A stretch of 64,000 nt of DNA from JAFGMQ01 sp036733345 (GTDB lineage Bacteria; Desulfobacterota; DSM-4660; Desulfatiglandales; Desulfatiglandaceae): positions 18,123-82,122 of the forward strand of contig DAINAR010000010.1 of assembly GCA_036733345.1 (NCBI GenBank). The letters run 5' to 3'. The stretch's first letter is position 1; each line of letters starts with the position of its first letter. The notes below the pieces were generated by a model. That model saw only the letters and a program-made list of their open reading frames with translations. It searched no databases and was not told where the DNA came from. Made by a program: the position numbers and the translations under genes. This document shows, piece after piece, positions 17,936-26,777 of the stretch.

Positions 17936-18595
17936 ATGAAAAATTCCACAGAATCCCTTAAAACCTCTTCCAAAGGGGGATGGATATTTTTCCTTGGAGG
18001 TTTAATCCTTTCCCTGATAGTGGGGTGGGTTGTTTTTCCTATGGTTTTATATTCCCATCATGATCAACCCATGGATTTCAGCCATGCCCTGCATCTTGAT
18101 CCGGAAAGGGTGTTCGGTATTGAAGGAGAAACGGATATAGAAAGATGCCAGTATTGCCATGGATTCCGTGATGATGGAACCTTTCAAGGCATACCGAGGT
18201 TGGAGAAATGCACAGAATGCCATGATGACCCTGAAAGTCCGCTTGGAGAATCTCCCAAAGAGGCTGAATTTATGGAGAAATATGTAGCCGATGAGAATGA
18301 AATACCATGGCTTGTTTATTCTGAACAGCCTGACTGTGTTTACTTCTCTCATATAGCCCACGTCAAAATGGGGGAGCTTGATTGCAGTGTGTGCCACGGG
18401 GACCATGGTGAGAGCGAAAGCCTTCCAGTGTACAAGAAAAACCGCCTGACAGGGTACAGTATAAATATATGGGGAAAACGTATCTGTGGGTATAAAACAA
18501 ACACCTGGGATCGTATGAAAATGGATGATTGCGGCGAGTGTCACACCAAAATGGGGCACGAAGAAAATAACGCCTGTTTTGTCTGCCATAAATAA
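17936..18595 (+). CDS. qrcA: Menaquinone reductase multihaem cytochrome c subunit (QrcA-like)
   Basis: The ATG at 17936 is preferred, with GAGAGG 9 nt upstream; the frame also has ATG 17915 and TTG 17858. The 219-aa protein has an N-terminal membrane anchor (about 15-38) and a periplasmic domain with five CXXCH haem sites: CQYCH, CTECH, CSVCH, CGECH and CFVCH. It also has F.H..H patterns typical of axial His ligands (DFSHALH, YFSHIAH). In the Qrc complex the cytochrome takes electrons from periplasmic cytochrome c3 for quinone reduction. The characterised enzyme is described as hexahaem, so five sites is a small difference. It is the first gene of qrcABCD and ends 13 nt before qrcB. Confidence 0.88.
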   Translation: MKNSTESLKTSSKGGWIFFLGGLILSLIVGWVVFPMVLYSHHDQPMDFSHALHLDPERVFGIEGETDIERCQYCHGFRDDGTFQGIPRLEKCTECHDDPESPLGESPKEAEFMEKYVADENEIPWLVYSEQPDCVYFSHIAHVKMGELDCSVCHGDHGESESLPVYKKNRLTGYSINIWGKRICGYKTNTWDRMKMDDCGECHTKMGHEENNACFVCHK

Positions 18596-18608
18596 GGGGA
18601 AAATAACC

Positions 18609-21077
18609 ATGGAATTGAATAGAAGAAATTTCATCAAATTTCTAGTTGGCGGAGTGGTGGGGACCACTTTATCCCCGCTTCCATGGAAACTTACTGATGA
18701 TATAGCCATATGGACCCAGAATTGGCCCTGGGTGCCGGTCCCGCCTGAAGGGGAATTTCTGGATATCAAATCCGTGTGTAATCTCTGTCCGGGGGGATGT
18801 GGAATAGAGATCAGAAAAGTCTCTGATAGGGCTGTTAAAATTGAAGGTCGAACCGACTATCCAATAAACCCCGGCGGTATCTGTCCTCTGGGTGCCGGTG
18901 GACTCCAGTTGCTTTATGACGAATCAATAAGATACACCTCCCCTATGAAGCGTGTGGGAGAGAGGGGCTCAGGCCAGTTTTCAAAAATAACATGGGATGA
19001 AGCTCTTAATATCCTCATTTCACGAATTACCGATTTACAGAAAAAGGGAAAAGCCGCATCTATAGTTGCCGTAGACGGAAACCCTGCAAGGTCAACTATT
19101 GCTGTCATGATTGAGAGATTGCTCACATCCCTTGGAAGCCCGAACTACATCAAAATACCTACGATAGAAGACACATATTCAATGGGAAACATCCTTATGC
19201 AGGGCAACGAAGGGCCCATGGGCTATGACCTTGAGAATGCTGATTATATCTTGAGTTTCGGATGTGGTCTTCTGGAGGGATGGGGCGCACCGGGACGGAT
19301 TATGAATGCATGGGGAATTTGGCATGAAAACCCCGGCAGCAAAAAAGTCAGAATCGTGCAGGTCGAATCAAGGGCCTCAAATACTGCATCAAAAGCGGAT
19401 AAATGGGTAGCATCAAAGCCCGGAACTGATGCTGCACTGGCCCTGGGAATAGCGCACATCATTATAAAGGAAGGACTTTTTGATCGCGAATTTGTAAATA
19501 AATACTCATTCGGTTTTGAAGATTGGACTTCTGCGGACGGCAAAGAGCATAAGGGCTTTAAAACCATTATCCTCGATAATTATTCTCCTGCCATGGTATC
19601 CAATATTACGGGCCTGGACCCCAATGATATTGTTTCACTCGCAAGACATTTTGCAGGATCAAAGGCCCCTGTTGCTATATACGGCAAGGGGAAAGACTCT
19701 TTAAACGGCAGCCTGTATGAATTTATGGCCGTGCATTGTCTCAATGCCCTTGTAGGGAATCTTAACAAGCCTGGCGGAGTAATAATGTTTGATAGCCTGC
19801 CATTGACTCAGTTCCCTGATTTAAACCTGGATAGTGCTGCAAAGTCATCTCTTAAGAAGCCGCGTCTTGATCAGGCCGGCACTGTGAATTTTCCTTTCTC
19901 TCGCAGTCTGATTAACAATTTTACTCAGACTGTTATAAAAGAAGGCGAAAATTCTGTTGACACACTACTCATCTTTTCAGCAAATCCGTGTTTTACACTT
20001 CCTGACGGAGGAGCCTTTAAAGAGGCCATAAATAAGATCCCCTTTACTGTAAGTTTTTCACCTTTTAAGGATGAAACATCTGAAATGGCCGACCTTATTC
20101 TTCCTGACCACATATACCTTGAAAAGACAGACGACGTGGTTTGTCCTGACGGCCTGCAGTATCAGTTTTATGGGCTTTCTAAACCGGCGGTTAAACCCCT
20201 TTATGATACAAGAAATACCGGTGATGTAATAATTGATATTGCAAAAATGGTGGCCCAATCCGCTGCATCAGCTTTTCCGTGGGAAAATTTTGAAGAAGCT
20301 TTGAAGCAGAGGGCGAAAGGCCTGTATGAGTCAGGAAGCGGTTTTGTTACCTATAACCCGAGCATTCCACCCTGGAAGCAACAGAATAAATCAGAAAGTC
20401 AGGTATCTAAATATAACTCCTTTGATAAAATGTGGGAAAAGATAAAATCAGGAGGTTTTTGGTATCGCCCGGCATATCCTTATAAAAGATGGGATGGATT
20501 GTTTAAGACACCTTCGGGAAAATTTGAATTTTATTGTTCAAAAATTGAACTTGCTGTCAAGGAGTATGCAAAAACAGCTACCGAAAAAAATGCCCTTGCT
20601 AATATGAAAATCAATGGTACAGGAGATGAAGTCTTTATGCCACATTACGAAGTGGCTGACAATAAAGGTGATTCTGCTGAATACCCCCTTTTGATGCTTC
20701 CATATGATATGATCAATATCTCAAGCAGCTGGGTGCCGAGCCCTCCTTTTCTGTACAAGACACTCTTTGATAACCAGTTAAAAAAGGACGAATCATTTGC
20801 TTCCATAAATTCAAAAACAGCGAAAGATTTTAACTTAAAACAAGGTGACAGGGTTATAGTAAAGTCTCCTGCGGGAGAAGCAAAGGTGCGTGTAAACATT
20901 TCACAGGGTGCAATGCCGGGCATTGTGTACCTTCCATTCGGATTGGGACACAGCGCCTATGATGAATTTATAAGAGGAAAAGGCGTTAATCCCAATCAAA
21001 TCATTTATGCCCTCAAAGATCCTTTGAGCGGACATGCAGTGTGGTGGAATACCCATGTAAAGTTAATCAAGGTTTAG
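18609..21077 (+). CDS. qrcB: Menaquinone reductase, molybdopterin-oxidoreductase-like subunit (QrcB)
   Basis: The start at 18609 (AAGGGG about 9 nt upstream) gives 822 aa. The N-terminus has a Tat-type signal (NRRNFIKFLVGG). A [4Fe-4S] motif follows, C-x2-C-x3-C (CNLCPGGC), with a fourth Cys in GGICPLG. The rest matches the molybdopterin oxidoreductase fold, with a dinucleotide-binding C-terminal domain (about 700-820). In studied Qrc complexes this subunit keeps the fold but carries no molybdenum. That the same holds here is inferred from the operon, not from a residue test. It is exported with QrcC to the periplasmic face. Confidence 0.9.
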   Translation: MELNRRNFIKFLVGGVVGTTLSPLPWKLTDDIAIWTQNWPWVPVPPEGEFLDIKSVCNLCPGGCGIEIRKVSDRAVKIEGRTDYPINPGGICPLGAGGLQLLYDESIRYTSPMKRVGERGSGQFSKITWDEALNILISRITDLQKKGKAASIVAVDGNPARSTIAVMIERLLTSLGSPNYIKIPTIEDTYSMGNILMQGNEGPMGYDLENADYILSFGCGLLEGWGAPGRIMNAWGIWHENPGSKKVRIVQVESRASNTASKADKWVASKPGTDAALALGIAHIIIKEGLFDREFVNKYSFGFEDWTSADGKEHKGFKTIILDNYSPAMVSNITGLDPNDIVSLARHFAGSKAPVAIYGKGKDSLNGSLYEFMAVHCLNALVGNLNKPGGVIMFDSLPLTQFPDLNLDSAAKSSLKKPRLDQAGTVNFPFSRSLINNFTQTVIKEGENSVDTLLIFSANPCFTLPDGGAFKEAINKIPFTVSFSPFKDETSEMADLILPDHIYLEKTDDVVCPDGLQYQFYGLSKPAVKPLYDTRNTGDVIIDIAKMVAQSAASAFPWENFEEALKQRAKGLYESGSGFVTYNPSIPPWKQQNKSESQVSKYNSFDKMWEKIKSGGFWYRPAYPYKRWDGLFKTPSGKFEFYCSKIELAVKEYAKTATEKNALANMKINGTGDEVFMPHYEVADNKGDSAEYPLLMLPYDMINISSSWVPSPPFLYKTLFDNQLKKDESFASINSKTAKDFNLKQGDRVIVKSPAGEAKVRVNISQGAMPGIVYLPFGLGHSAYDEFIRGKGVNPNQIIYALKDPLSGHAVWWNTHVKLIKV

Positions 21078-21086
21078 ATGAGGTAG

Positions 21087-21878
21087 ATGATGAAAAAAGG
21101 ACATGACCAAGGCAAAAACAAATATGGTATGGTCATAGATCTTGACAAATGTACCGGGTGCGGCACCTGCATGATTGCCTGTGCGGCGGAAAACAATGTT
21201 TCTGTCAGGCCCGATGAGTCAGATAAAGAACGAAGCGTTACATGGATGCGTCTTTATAAAATATCTAATGAAAAAGATTTTCCTCACGCGGAATTCAGTT
21301 ATTTTCCACGACCCTGCATGCATTGTGATGAAAACCCTCCATGTGTTTCTGTATGCCCTGCAACAGCAACGAAAATTGATATAAATACGGGTATTGTAAG
21401 TCAGATATATACACGCTGCATAGGTTGCAGGTACTGTATAGCTGCATGCCCTTACCATGCCAGAACATTTAACTGGTGGGATGGCTATTTTCCTAAAGAC
21501 AAAGGTCTTGACCGCTATCTTTCTCCAGAGGTCTCTCCCCGTATGAGAGGCGTTGTTGAAAAATGCTCTTTCTGCCATCATCGACTCATGAGGGCCAGAA
21601 ATAAAGCCTATTCAGAAGATCGCAGAGAGCTTGAAGAAAATGAATACATAACAGCCTGCACTGAGGCATGCCCGGTTCAGGCTATTACATTCGGTGACCT
21701 TAATAATCCGAACCATAGGGTCTCAAAACTTGCAAAGAGCCCTAATGCATTCAGACTCTTAGAACGACTTGGTACGGAACCGAAAGTCTACTATCTTTCC
21801 ACCAAGGATTGGGTGCGCAAGATGGCTGACAACTATCGTCCAGACCAGTTCAAACCTGTTACTAAGGGATCTGATTGA
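21087..21878 (+). CDS. qrcC: Menaquinone reductase iron-sulfur subunit (QrcC)
   Basis: The 263-aa protein is a DmsB/NrfC-type four-cluster ferredoxin. Cysteine groups are CTGCGTCMIAC, CMHCDENPPCVSVCP, CIGCRYCIAACP and the split pair CSFCHH with CTEACPVQA. It has no signal peptide and would ride out with Tat-exported QrcB. It passes electrons between QrcB/QrcA and the quinone site in QrcD. GAGGT lies just upstream; the start may be the second Met at 21090. The gap from qrcB is 9 nt. Confidence 0.92.
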   Translation: MMKKGHDQGKNKYGMVIDLDKCTGCGTCMIACAAENNVSVRPDESDKERSVTWMRLYKISNEKDFPHAEFSYFPRPCMHCDENPPCVSVCPATATKIDINTGIVSQIYTRCIGCRYCIAACPYHARTFNWWDGYFPKDKGLDRYLSPEVSPRMRGVVEKCSFCHHRLMRARNKAYSEDRRELEENEYITACTEACPVQAITFGDLNNPNHRVSKLAKSPNAFRLLERLGTEPKVYYLSTKDWVRKMADNYRPDQFKPVTKGSD

Positions 21879-21912
21879 TCAGTCAACAGAGTCTGCTTCA
21901 GGAGGATAAAAG

Positions 21913-23151
21913 ATGGATTTAGCGTTGATGCCGGAAGGAGTTAAGAGATGTTCCCTGAAGACTTTTCTACTTTGGTCCTTGCCATGGATAGGTCTTCTTG
22001 TCTGGGGAGCAGTATCGGCCTTTCTTTGCCTGTGGAAGGGTCTGAACCAGACCAACATGACGGATTATTTTGCCTTTGCATTATGGATTGTATTTGATCT
22101 ATCAGTAATAGCACTCGGCGCGGGAGCCTTTTTTACTGGTTTTTTGACATATATCATTGGGAAAAAAGAGCTTAAGGATATAATCAACGCAGCGGTAATA
22201 ATCGGGTTTATTTGTTATTCAGGTGCCGTAGCCATGCTGGGCATTGATATAGGCCAGCCGATACGGGGATGGTTTATCTTTTGGCATGCCAATGTACATT
22301 CAATGCTAACAGAAGTTTCATTCTGCATCACTTGTTATCTCGGCGTTTTGACAATTGAATATCTGCCGCTTATCCTTGAAAACAGAAAGCTGAACGAGGT
22401 TCCGGAATTTCACTTTTTTGGTCATAATCTTCATCAGATCATGGCAGTCTTTGCTGCTACCGGAACCTTCCTGTCTTTTTTTCACCAGGGATCTCTTGGC
22501 GGCATGTATGGAGTTATGTACGCAAGGCCGTTTGCTTTCAGGGAAGGATTTTATGTCTGGCCCTGGACATTTTTTCTTTTTATATTATCTGCAATAGCAG
22601 CCGGGCCGTCTTTTACTATATTATGTACAAAACTTGCTCAATGGATTACCCGGAAGAAACTTGTACATGACAGTGCATTTCAGACCCTGGCAAAAATATC
22701 AGGCTGGCTCCTGGCTTTCTATATTCTTTTGAAGATCATTGACACCCTTGGCTGGATCTATGGGGTAATACCCAGGGCTGGCCTGATGTTTTCGGATTTT
22801 TTCAAAGAGGGGCCTTATGGAGTATGGCTGCTGGTATGTGAAATAGTTATTTTCGGGATAATACCTGCAATTATACTGTTAATCCCCAAAGCCAGAAGAA
22901 ATAACGGCTGGTTGATTATAGGCTGTCTTATGAATTGCACGGGCATTGTCCTGAATCGTTTTGTTCTGACTGTTGTAACACTTGCAATACCTGTCATGCC
23001 CTTTGATAACTTCACAAGCTATCTTCCAACCTGGCAGGAATGGGGCATTTCTATGGCGGTCATAGGTTATGGTTTTTTACTTTTTTCACTTTCTTACAGG
23101 TACTTACCTGTATTCCCAAGGGAGAGAGAACTGAATCCCGCAACTCAATAA
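21913..23151 (+). CDS. qrcD: Menaquinone reductase integral membrane subunit (QrcD, NrfD family)
   Basis: The 412-aa protein is almost wholly hydrophobic, with about ten transmembrane helices in the NrfD/PsrC pattern. The family's HxxH-like region is visible as FFGHNLHQIMAVFAATGTF, and the helix segment HQGSLGGMYGV is typical. NrfD subunits bind menaquinone in the membrane and take electrons from the iron-sulfur subunit. AGGAGG lies 8 nt before the ATG. It is the fourth gene of the operon and is followed after 21 nt by a 52-aa membrane protein gene. Confidence 0.92.
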   Translation: MDLALMPEGVKRCSLKTFLLWSLPWIGLLVWGAVSAFLCLWKGLNQTNMTDYFAFALWIVFDLSVIALGAGAFFTGFLTYIIGKKELKDIINAAVIIGFICYSGAVAMLGIDIGQPIRGWFIFWHANVHSMLTEVSFCITCYLGVLTIEYLPLILENRKLNEVPEFHFFGHNLHQIMAVFAATGTFLSFFHQGSLGGMYGVMYARPFAFREGFYVWPWTFFLFILSAIAAGPSFTILCTKLAQWITRKKLVHDSAFQTLAKISGWLLAFYILLKIIDTLGWIYGVIPRAGLMFSDFFKEGPYGVWLLVCEIVIFGIIPAIILLIPKARRNNGWLIIGCLMNCTGIVLNRFVLTVVTLAIPVMPFDNFTSYLPTWQEWGISMAVIGYGFLLFSLSYRYLPVFPRERELNPATQ

Positions 23152-23172
23152 ATCATCTAAAGGAGCTGGAAC

Positions 23173-23331
23173 ATGTTTCCTTTTTGTTTTGAATGGTCCT
23201 GGACATCTGATTATTTTATCTTTTTCGGCCTCTTATATGCTGCACTTTTTATTATAGGCTGTGGATTGACATTTGTGTTTGTCAAGACATGCCTGCAGGT
23301 TCTTGGAATTATCTGGGAAAAGGAACATTAA
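23173..23331 (+). CDS. 52-aa single-pass membrane protein at the end of the qrc operon
   Basis: An ATG at 23173 with AAAGGAG 7 nt upstream opens a 52-codon frame ending at 23331. The protein starts MFPFCFEWSWTSDYFIFFG, has one clear transmembrane helix (about residues 14-37) and ends in a short charged tail (WEKEH). Position, ribosome site and hydrophobicity argue that it is real and cotranscribed with qrcABCD. It may be a small assembly or stabilising subunit, as seen in other respiratory complexes. That role is inference, and no family name was recognised. Confidence 0.72.
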   Translation: MFPFCFEWSWTSDYFIFFGLLYAALFIIGCGLTFVFVKTCLQVLGIIWEKEH

Positions 23332-23516
23332 GTTTATCAACAAAACGGCATATAAGTAAAAACTGAACTTTTTTTAAATCAATTTATTTACTCTTTTCAA
23401 ACTCTCACAACTCCGAGGCAGCCTCGAGGTATTTTATCATATCCCTTGTTCTCTTGATATTCTCTCACCAGTCGTATAATCTAATATAATAAAACCTCAT
23501 GAGTGAGGGGTGTTCA

Positions 23517-25205
23517 ATGACAGAAGACATATCAGGAGAGAAAGTACATCACAGGCTTGGCTGGTTAATGTTTCTGAGGGTTGTTATAGCGACCTTTCTG
23601 CTCGGCATAGCTGCGTTTATACAAATAAAAGGGACAAAATCATTACCTGAAATATCAATTAGCTGGGTTTATTCTGTAATTATAGCAACTTACTTCCTAT
23701 CATTTTTTTATCTCCTGTTATCAAAAAGAATAAAAAACCTGAAAATAAATCTATATATTCAGGCCCTCTGCGATGTTTTCCTTATAACAGTTCTCGTCTA
23801 TTTAACCGGTGGAATAAGAAGTATTTATTCTATACTGTATTCGCTGGTCATAATATATTCAGGCCTTTTCCTTGAAAGAAGAGGGGGGCTTATTATTGCC
23901 TCTGCAAGCAGCATACTCTATGGTTTGTTGCTTGATCTGCAGTACTATGGAATTGTCTCGCAATTCCATGCTTCTCCATGGAATTATGAGGCCAATGCAG
24001 GATATGTCCTATCGAGAATATTTATACATATTGTATCCTTCTATATTATTGCACTGCTTATAAGTTTTGTAGTTGAACAGGAAAGAAAATCAAGGGACCT
24101 TCTTGCTGAAAAAGAGAGTGAATTCTATAAACTGGATTTGTTGTACCGAAGAATTATTGAATCTGTAAATGCAGGCATAACTACTATTGATCTGCTTGGC
24201 AGGATAAAGTCCTTCAACAGGGCTGCTGAGGAAATTACTCGCTTTTCATCAAAAGATGTGGAGAACAAGAGTATAGACAATATTTTTACTGATTTTTTTA
24301 AAATGCTGCAGAATTCTGAAAATGAAACAATAAAAGAATCTTGTGCCGTAAGGCACGAAGCTCTAGTTACCACAAAAGACGGCAAAAATATTTCCCTGGG
24401 TTTTTCAGTATCTCCCCTTATTGACAGTAAGAACAATAAGATAGGCTACATCGTGATATTTCAGGATCTGACTCTTGCCAAAGAACTTGAAAAAGAAATA
24501 GAAAAAAGCAGAAACCTTGCGCTTATAGGTGAAATGGCCGCTGGTCTTGCCCATGAAATAAGAAACCCCCTTGCATCACTTAGCGGATCTATCCAACTCC
24601 TGAAACTTAATCTTACCTTGGATGATATCAATAAAAAACTGATGGAAATTGTGCTCAGGGGGAGAAACCAGCTTGAAAATCTGGTGAAGAATTTCCTCCT
24701 TCTGTCACGTGTTAACCTGAATAATCAGGAAGATCTTTTTGATATTAATGAGATCATTTATAATATCCTGGAGTCTATGCAACTCAACCCTGACTGGAAT
24801 GAAAATATAATGCTGATACGAGAAGCAACTGACAGAATAAACCTTTATGGGAACATGACAGAAATAACACAGATGCTCTCGAACATTATCTTGAATTCTG
24901 TACAATCAATGCCTGAAGGAGGGAATTTGACAATTAAAACCGGTACAACCTGCACTAATGATGGAAATGAATATATTGAAATTCGAATAAGCGATACCGG
25001 CTGTGGGTTTGATCAAATTAATTTATCCAATATATTTACACCTTTTTATACCACTAAGGAGGGTGGAACAGGACTCGGTCTGACCATAGCCCACAGAATT
25101 GCAGACAGGTATAAGGGTAAGCTGGATATCTCAAGTGAATTAGGTAAGGGGACAAGCTGTACTATCATTCTGCCACAGAAGGGGAAAAGATCATTGGCAG
25201 AATAA
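23517..25205 (+). CDS. PilS-like membrane sensor histidine kinase
   Basis: The start at 23517 is chosen because GAGGGG lies 6 nt upstream; an ATG six codons earlier is less supported. The 562-aa protein has about six N-terminal transmembrane helices (residues 12-190) in the pattern of PilS. A PAS domain (about 215-330) follows, then HisKA with MAAGLAHEIRNPLASLSG and HATPase with NSVQSMPEGG, DTGCGFD and GGTGLGLTIA. The next gene is a PilR-like sigma54 activator, so the two form a system. PilS/PilR classically controls type IV pili, but no pilus gene lies in the window, so the output is open. Confidence 0.88.
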   Translation: MTEDISGEKVHHRLGWLMFLRVVIATFLLGIAAFIQIKGTKSLPEISISWVYSVIIATYFLSFFYLLLSKRIKNLKINLYIQALCDVFLITVLVYLTGGIRSIYSILYSLVIIYSGLFLERRGGLIIASASSILYGLLLDLQYYGIVSQFHASPWNYEANAGYVLSRIFIHIVSFYIIALLISFVVEQERKSRDLLAEKESEFYKLDLLYRRIIESVNAGITTIDLLGRIKSFNRAAEEITRFSSKDVENKSIDNIFTDFFKMLQNSENETIKESCAVRHEALVTTKDGKNISLGFSVSPLIDSKNNKIGYIVIFQDLTLAKELEKEIEKSRNLALIGEMAAGLAHEIRNPLASLSGSIQLLKLNLTLDDINKKLMEIVLRGRNQLENLVKNFLLLSRVNLNNQEDLFDINEIIYNILESMQLNPDWNENIMLIREATDRINLYGNMTEITQMLSNIILNSVQSMPEGGNLTIKTGTTCTNDGNEYIEIRISDTGCGFDQINLSNIFTPFYTTKEGGTGLGLTIAHRIADRYKGKLDISSELGKGTSCTIILPQKGKRSLAE

Positions 25206-25366
25206 AAGAATCTGGAAAAGAATTTGCCCCCTTTATGGCCTTTGGATAATGTACCAAGAAATCAGATTCTGGAAAACACCACTATAAATTCCATTTGGAG
25301 GGCATTATTCAGCTTAACAGCGATTTATAACTTTTTGCATCAAACTTCTGCAGGAGAATATATAAA

Positions 25367-26737
25367 ATGACTGATATCCTAGTCGTAGATGATGACCTAG
25401 GAATGAGAGAATTCCTGGAGATCATGCTAACTCAGGAAGGTTACCGCGTAAAATGTGCTAAAGAAGGAAAAGAAGCACTTGAATTTTGTAAAAACTGGAA
25501 GTTCGATCTGGCCATTACTGATTTAAAGATGCCTAAAGTTGACGGAATCGAATTCCTGAAAATTATCAAAGAGATTTCACCTGAGACAATGGTTATTCTG
25601 ATTACCGCATATGCATCCGGCGAAACCGCAGTTACAGCAATGCAGGAAGGTGCATATGACTATATAGAAAAAAATTTTGATGTTGAAGACCTAAAAAAAA
25701 GAATCCGTGAGGCGCTGGCCAAAAAAGGATTAAAGAAGGATGACGCACTGTTCATCAAAGGGATAAAAGACTCGGTCAGCTTTGGGAAACTGATAGGCAG
25801 AAGCAAGGAAATTCTCAAGCTATACTCTCTTATAAACAAAGTAGCAGATACTACAGCTAATATCCTCATCCTGGGTGAAAGCGGAAGCGGTAAAGAACTC
25901 GCAGCTCAGGCTATTCATGAGAACAGTTCGAGAAAAAACAATCCTTTTGTAGTAATAAATTGTGGTGGAATTCCCGGAGAGCTTCTGGAAAGTGAATTGT
26001 TTGGTTATATGAAGGGTGCTTTCACCAGCGCTTTTGCAGACAAACCCGGCCTGCTGGAAGTAGCAACCGGAGGAACTATTTTTTTGGATGAAATTGCTGA
26101 ATTACCGACAATTCTTCAGGTTAAACTTCTGAGGGTAATTCAAGAAAGGGTGTTCAGAAGACTTGGAGGCTCAAAAGATATCAAGGTGGATGTAAGAATA
26201 ATTGCAGCTACAAATCAGGATTTAAGAAAAAAAGTCAAAGATGGGAGTTTCAGAGAGGATTTATATTATAGACTGAATGTAATTCCAATTTACATCCCGG
26301 CGCTTAGAGACAGGAAGGAGGATATACCCATACTGACAGAGTACTTTATTCGAAAATACTCAAAGGAATTCGGCAAAGAATTGAGGAATATATCTCCATA
26401 TGCAATGGAACTTTTGATGCAGTACCGTTTCCCCGGAAACGTCAGAGAACTTGAAAATATAATTGAAAAAAGTGTCGCTCTGGAAACCTCAAATATTATA
26501 CTGCCTGATAGTCTTGGATTTTCAGATTCAAATGAAGATGCAGATAAAAAGGGCATACTGGAGGAACTTGGACCGGACGGAATTAAATTAGATGAGGTCA
26601 TAAATAGAATTGAAAGGGAATATATCCAGAGTGCTATGAAAATGGCCCAAGGTTCAAAACAGAAGGCAACCGAACTTTTAGGGATAAGCATGAGATCCTT
26701 GAGGTATCGGCTGAATAAGCTTAATTTACGAGAATAA
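25367..26737 (+). CDS. PilR-like sigma54-dependent response regulator
   Basis: The 456-aa protein has a receiver domain (about 1-120, phosphoacceptor in LAITDLKMPKVDG). An AAA+ domain (about 140-370) follows, with GESGSGKE, GGTIFLDEIAEL and the sigma54-contact loop. The C-terminal Fis-type HTH ends GSKQKATELLGISMRSLRYRL. The loop reads GAFTSA instead of GAFTGA, a tolerated but less common form. It lies 161 nt after the PilS-like kinase gene on the same strand. The gap could hold a separate promoter. Confidence 0.9.
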   Translation: MTDILVVDDDLGMREFLEIMLTQEGYRVKCAKEGKEALEFCKNWKFDLAITDLKMPKVDGIEFLKIIKEISPETMVILITAYASGETAVTAMQEGAYDYIEKNFDVEDLKKRIREALAKKGLKKDDALFIKGIKDSVSFGKLIGRSKEILKLYSLINKVADTTANILILGESGSGKELAAQAIHENSSRKNNPFVVINCGGIPGELLESELFGYMKGAFTSAFADKPGLLEVATGGTIFLDEIAELPTILQVKLLRVIQERVFRRLGGSKDIKVDVRIIAATNQDLRKKVKDGSFREDLYYRLNVIPIYIPALRDRKEDIPILTEYFIRKYSKEFGKELRNISPYAMELLMQYRFPGNVRELENIIEKSVALETSNIILPDSLGFSDSNEDADKKGILEELGPDGIKLDEVINRIEREYIQSAMKMAQGSKQKATELLGISMRSLRYRLNKLNLRE

Positions 26738-26777
26738 CGTTTTGCCTTTTTCCAACCGGCTTATTACAGAAAACCTC

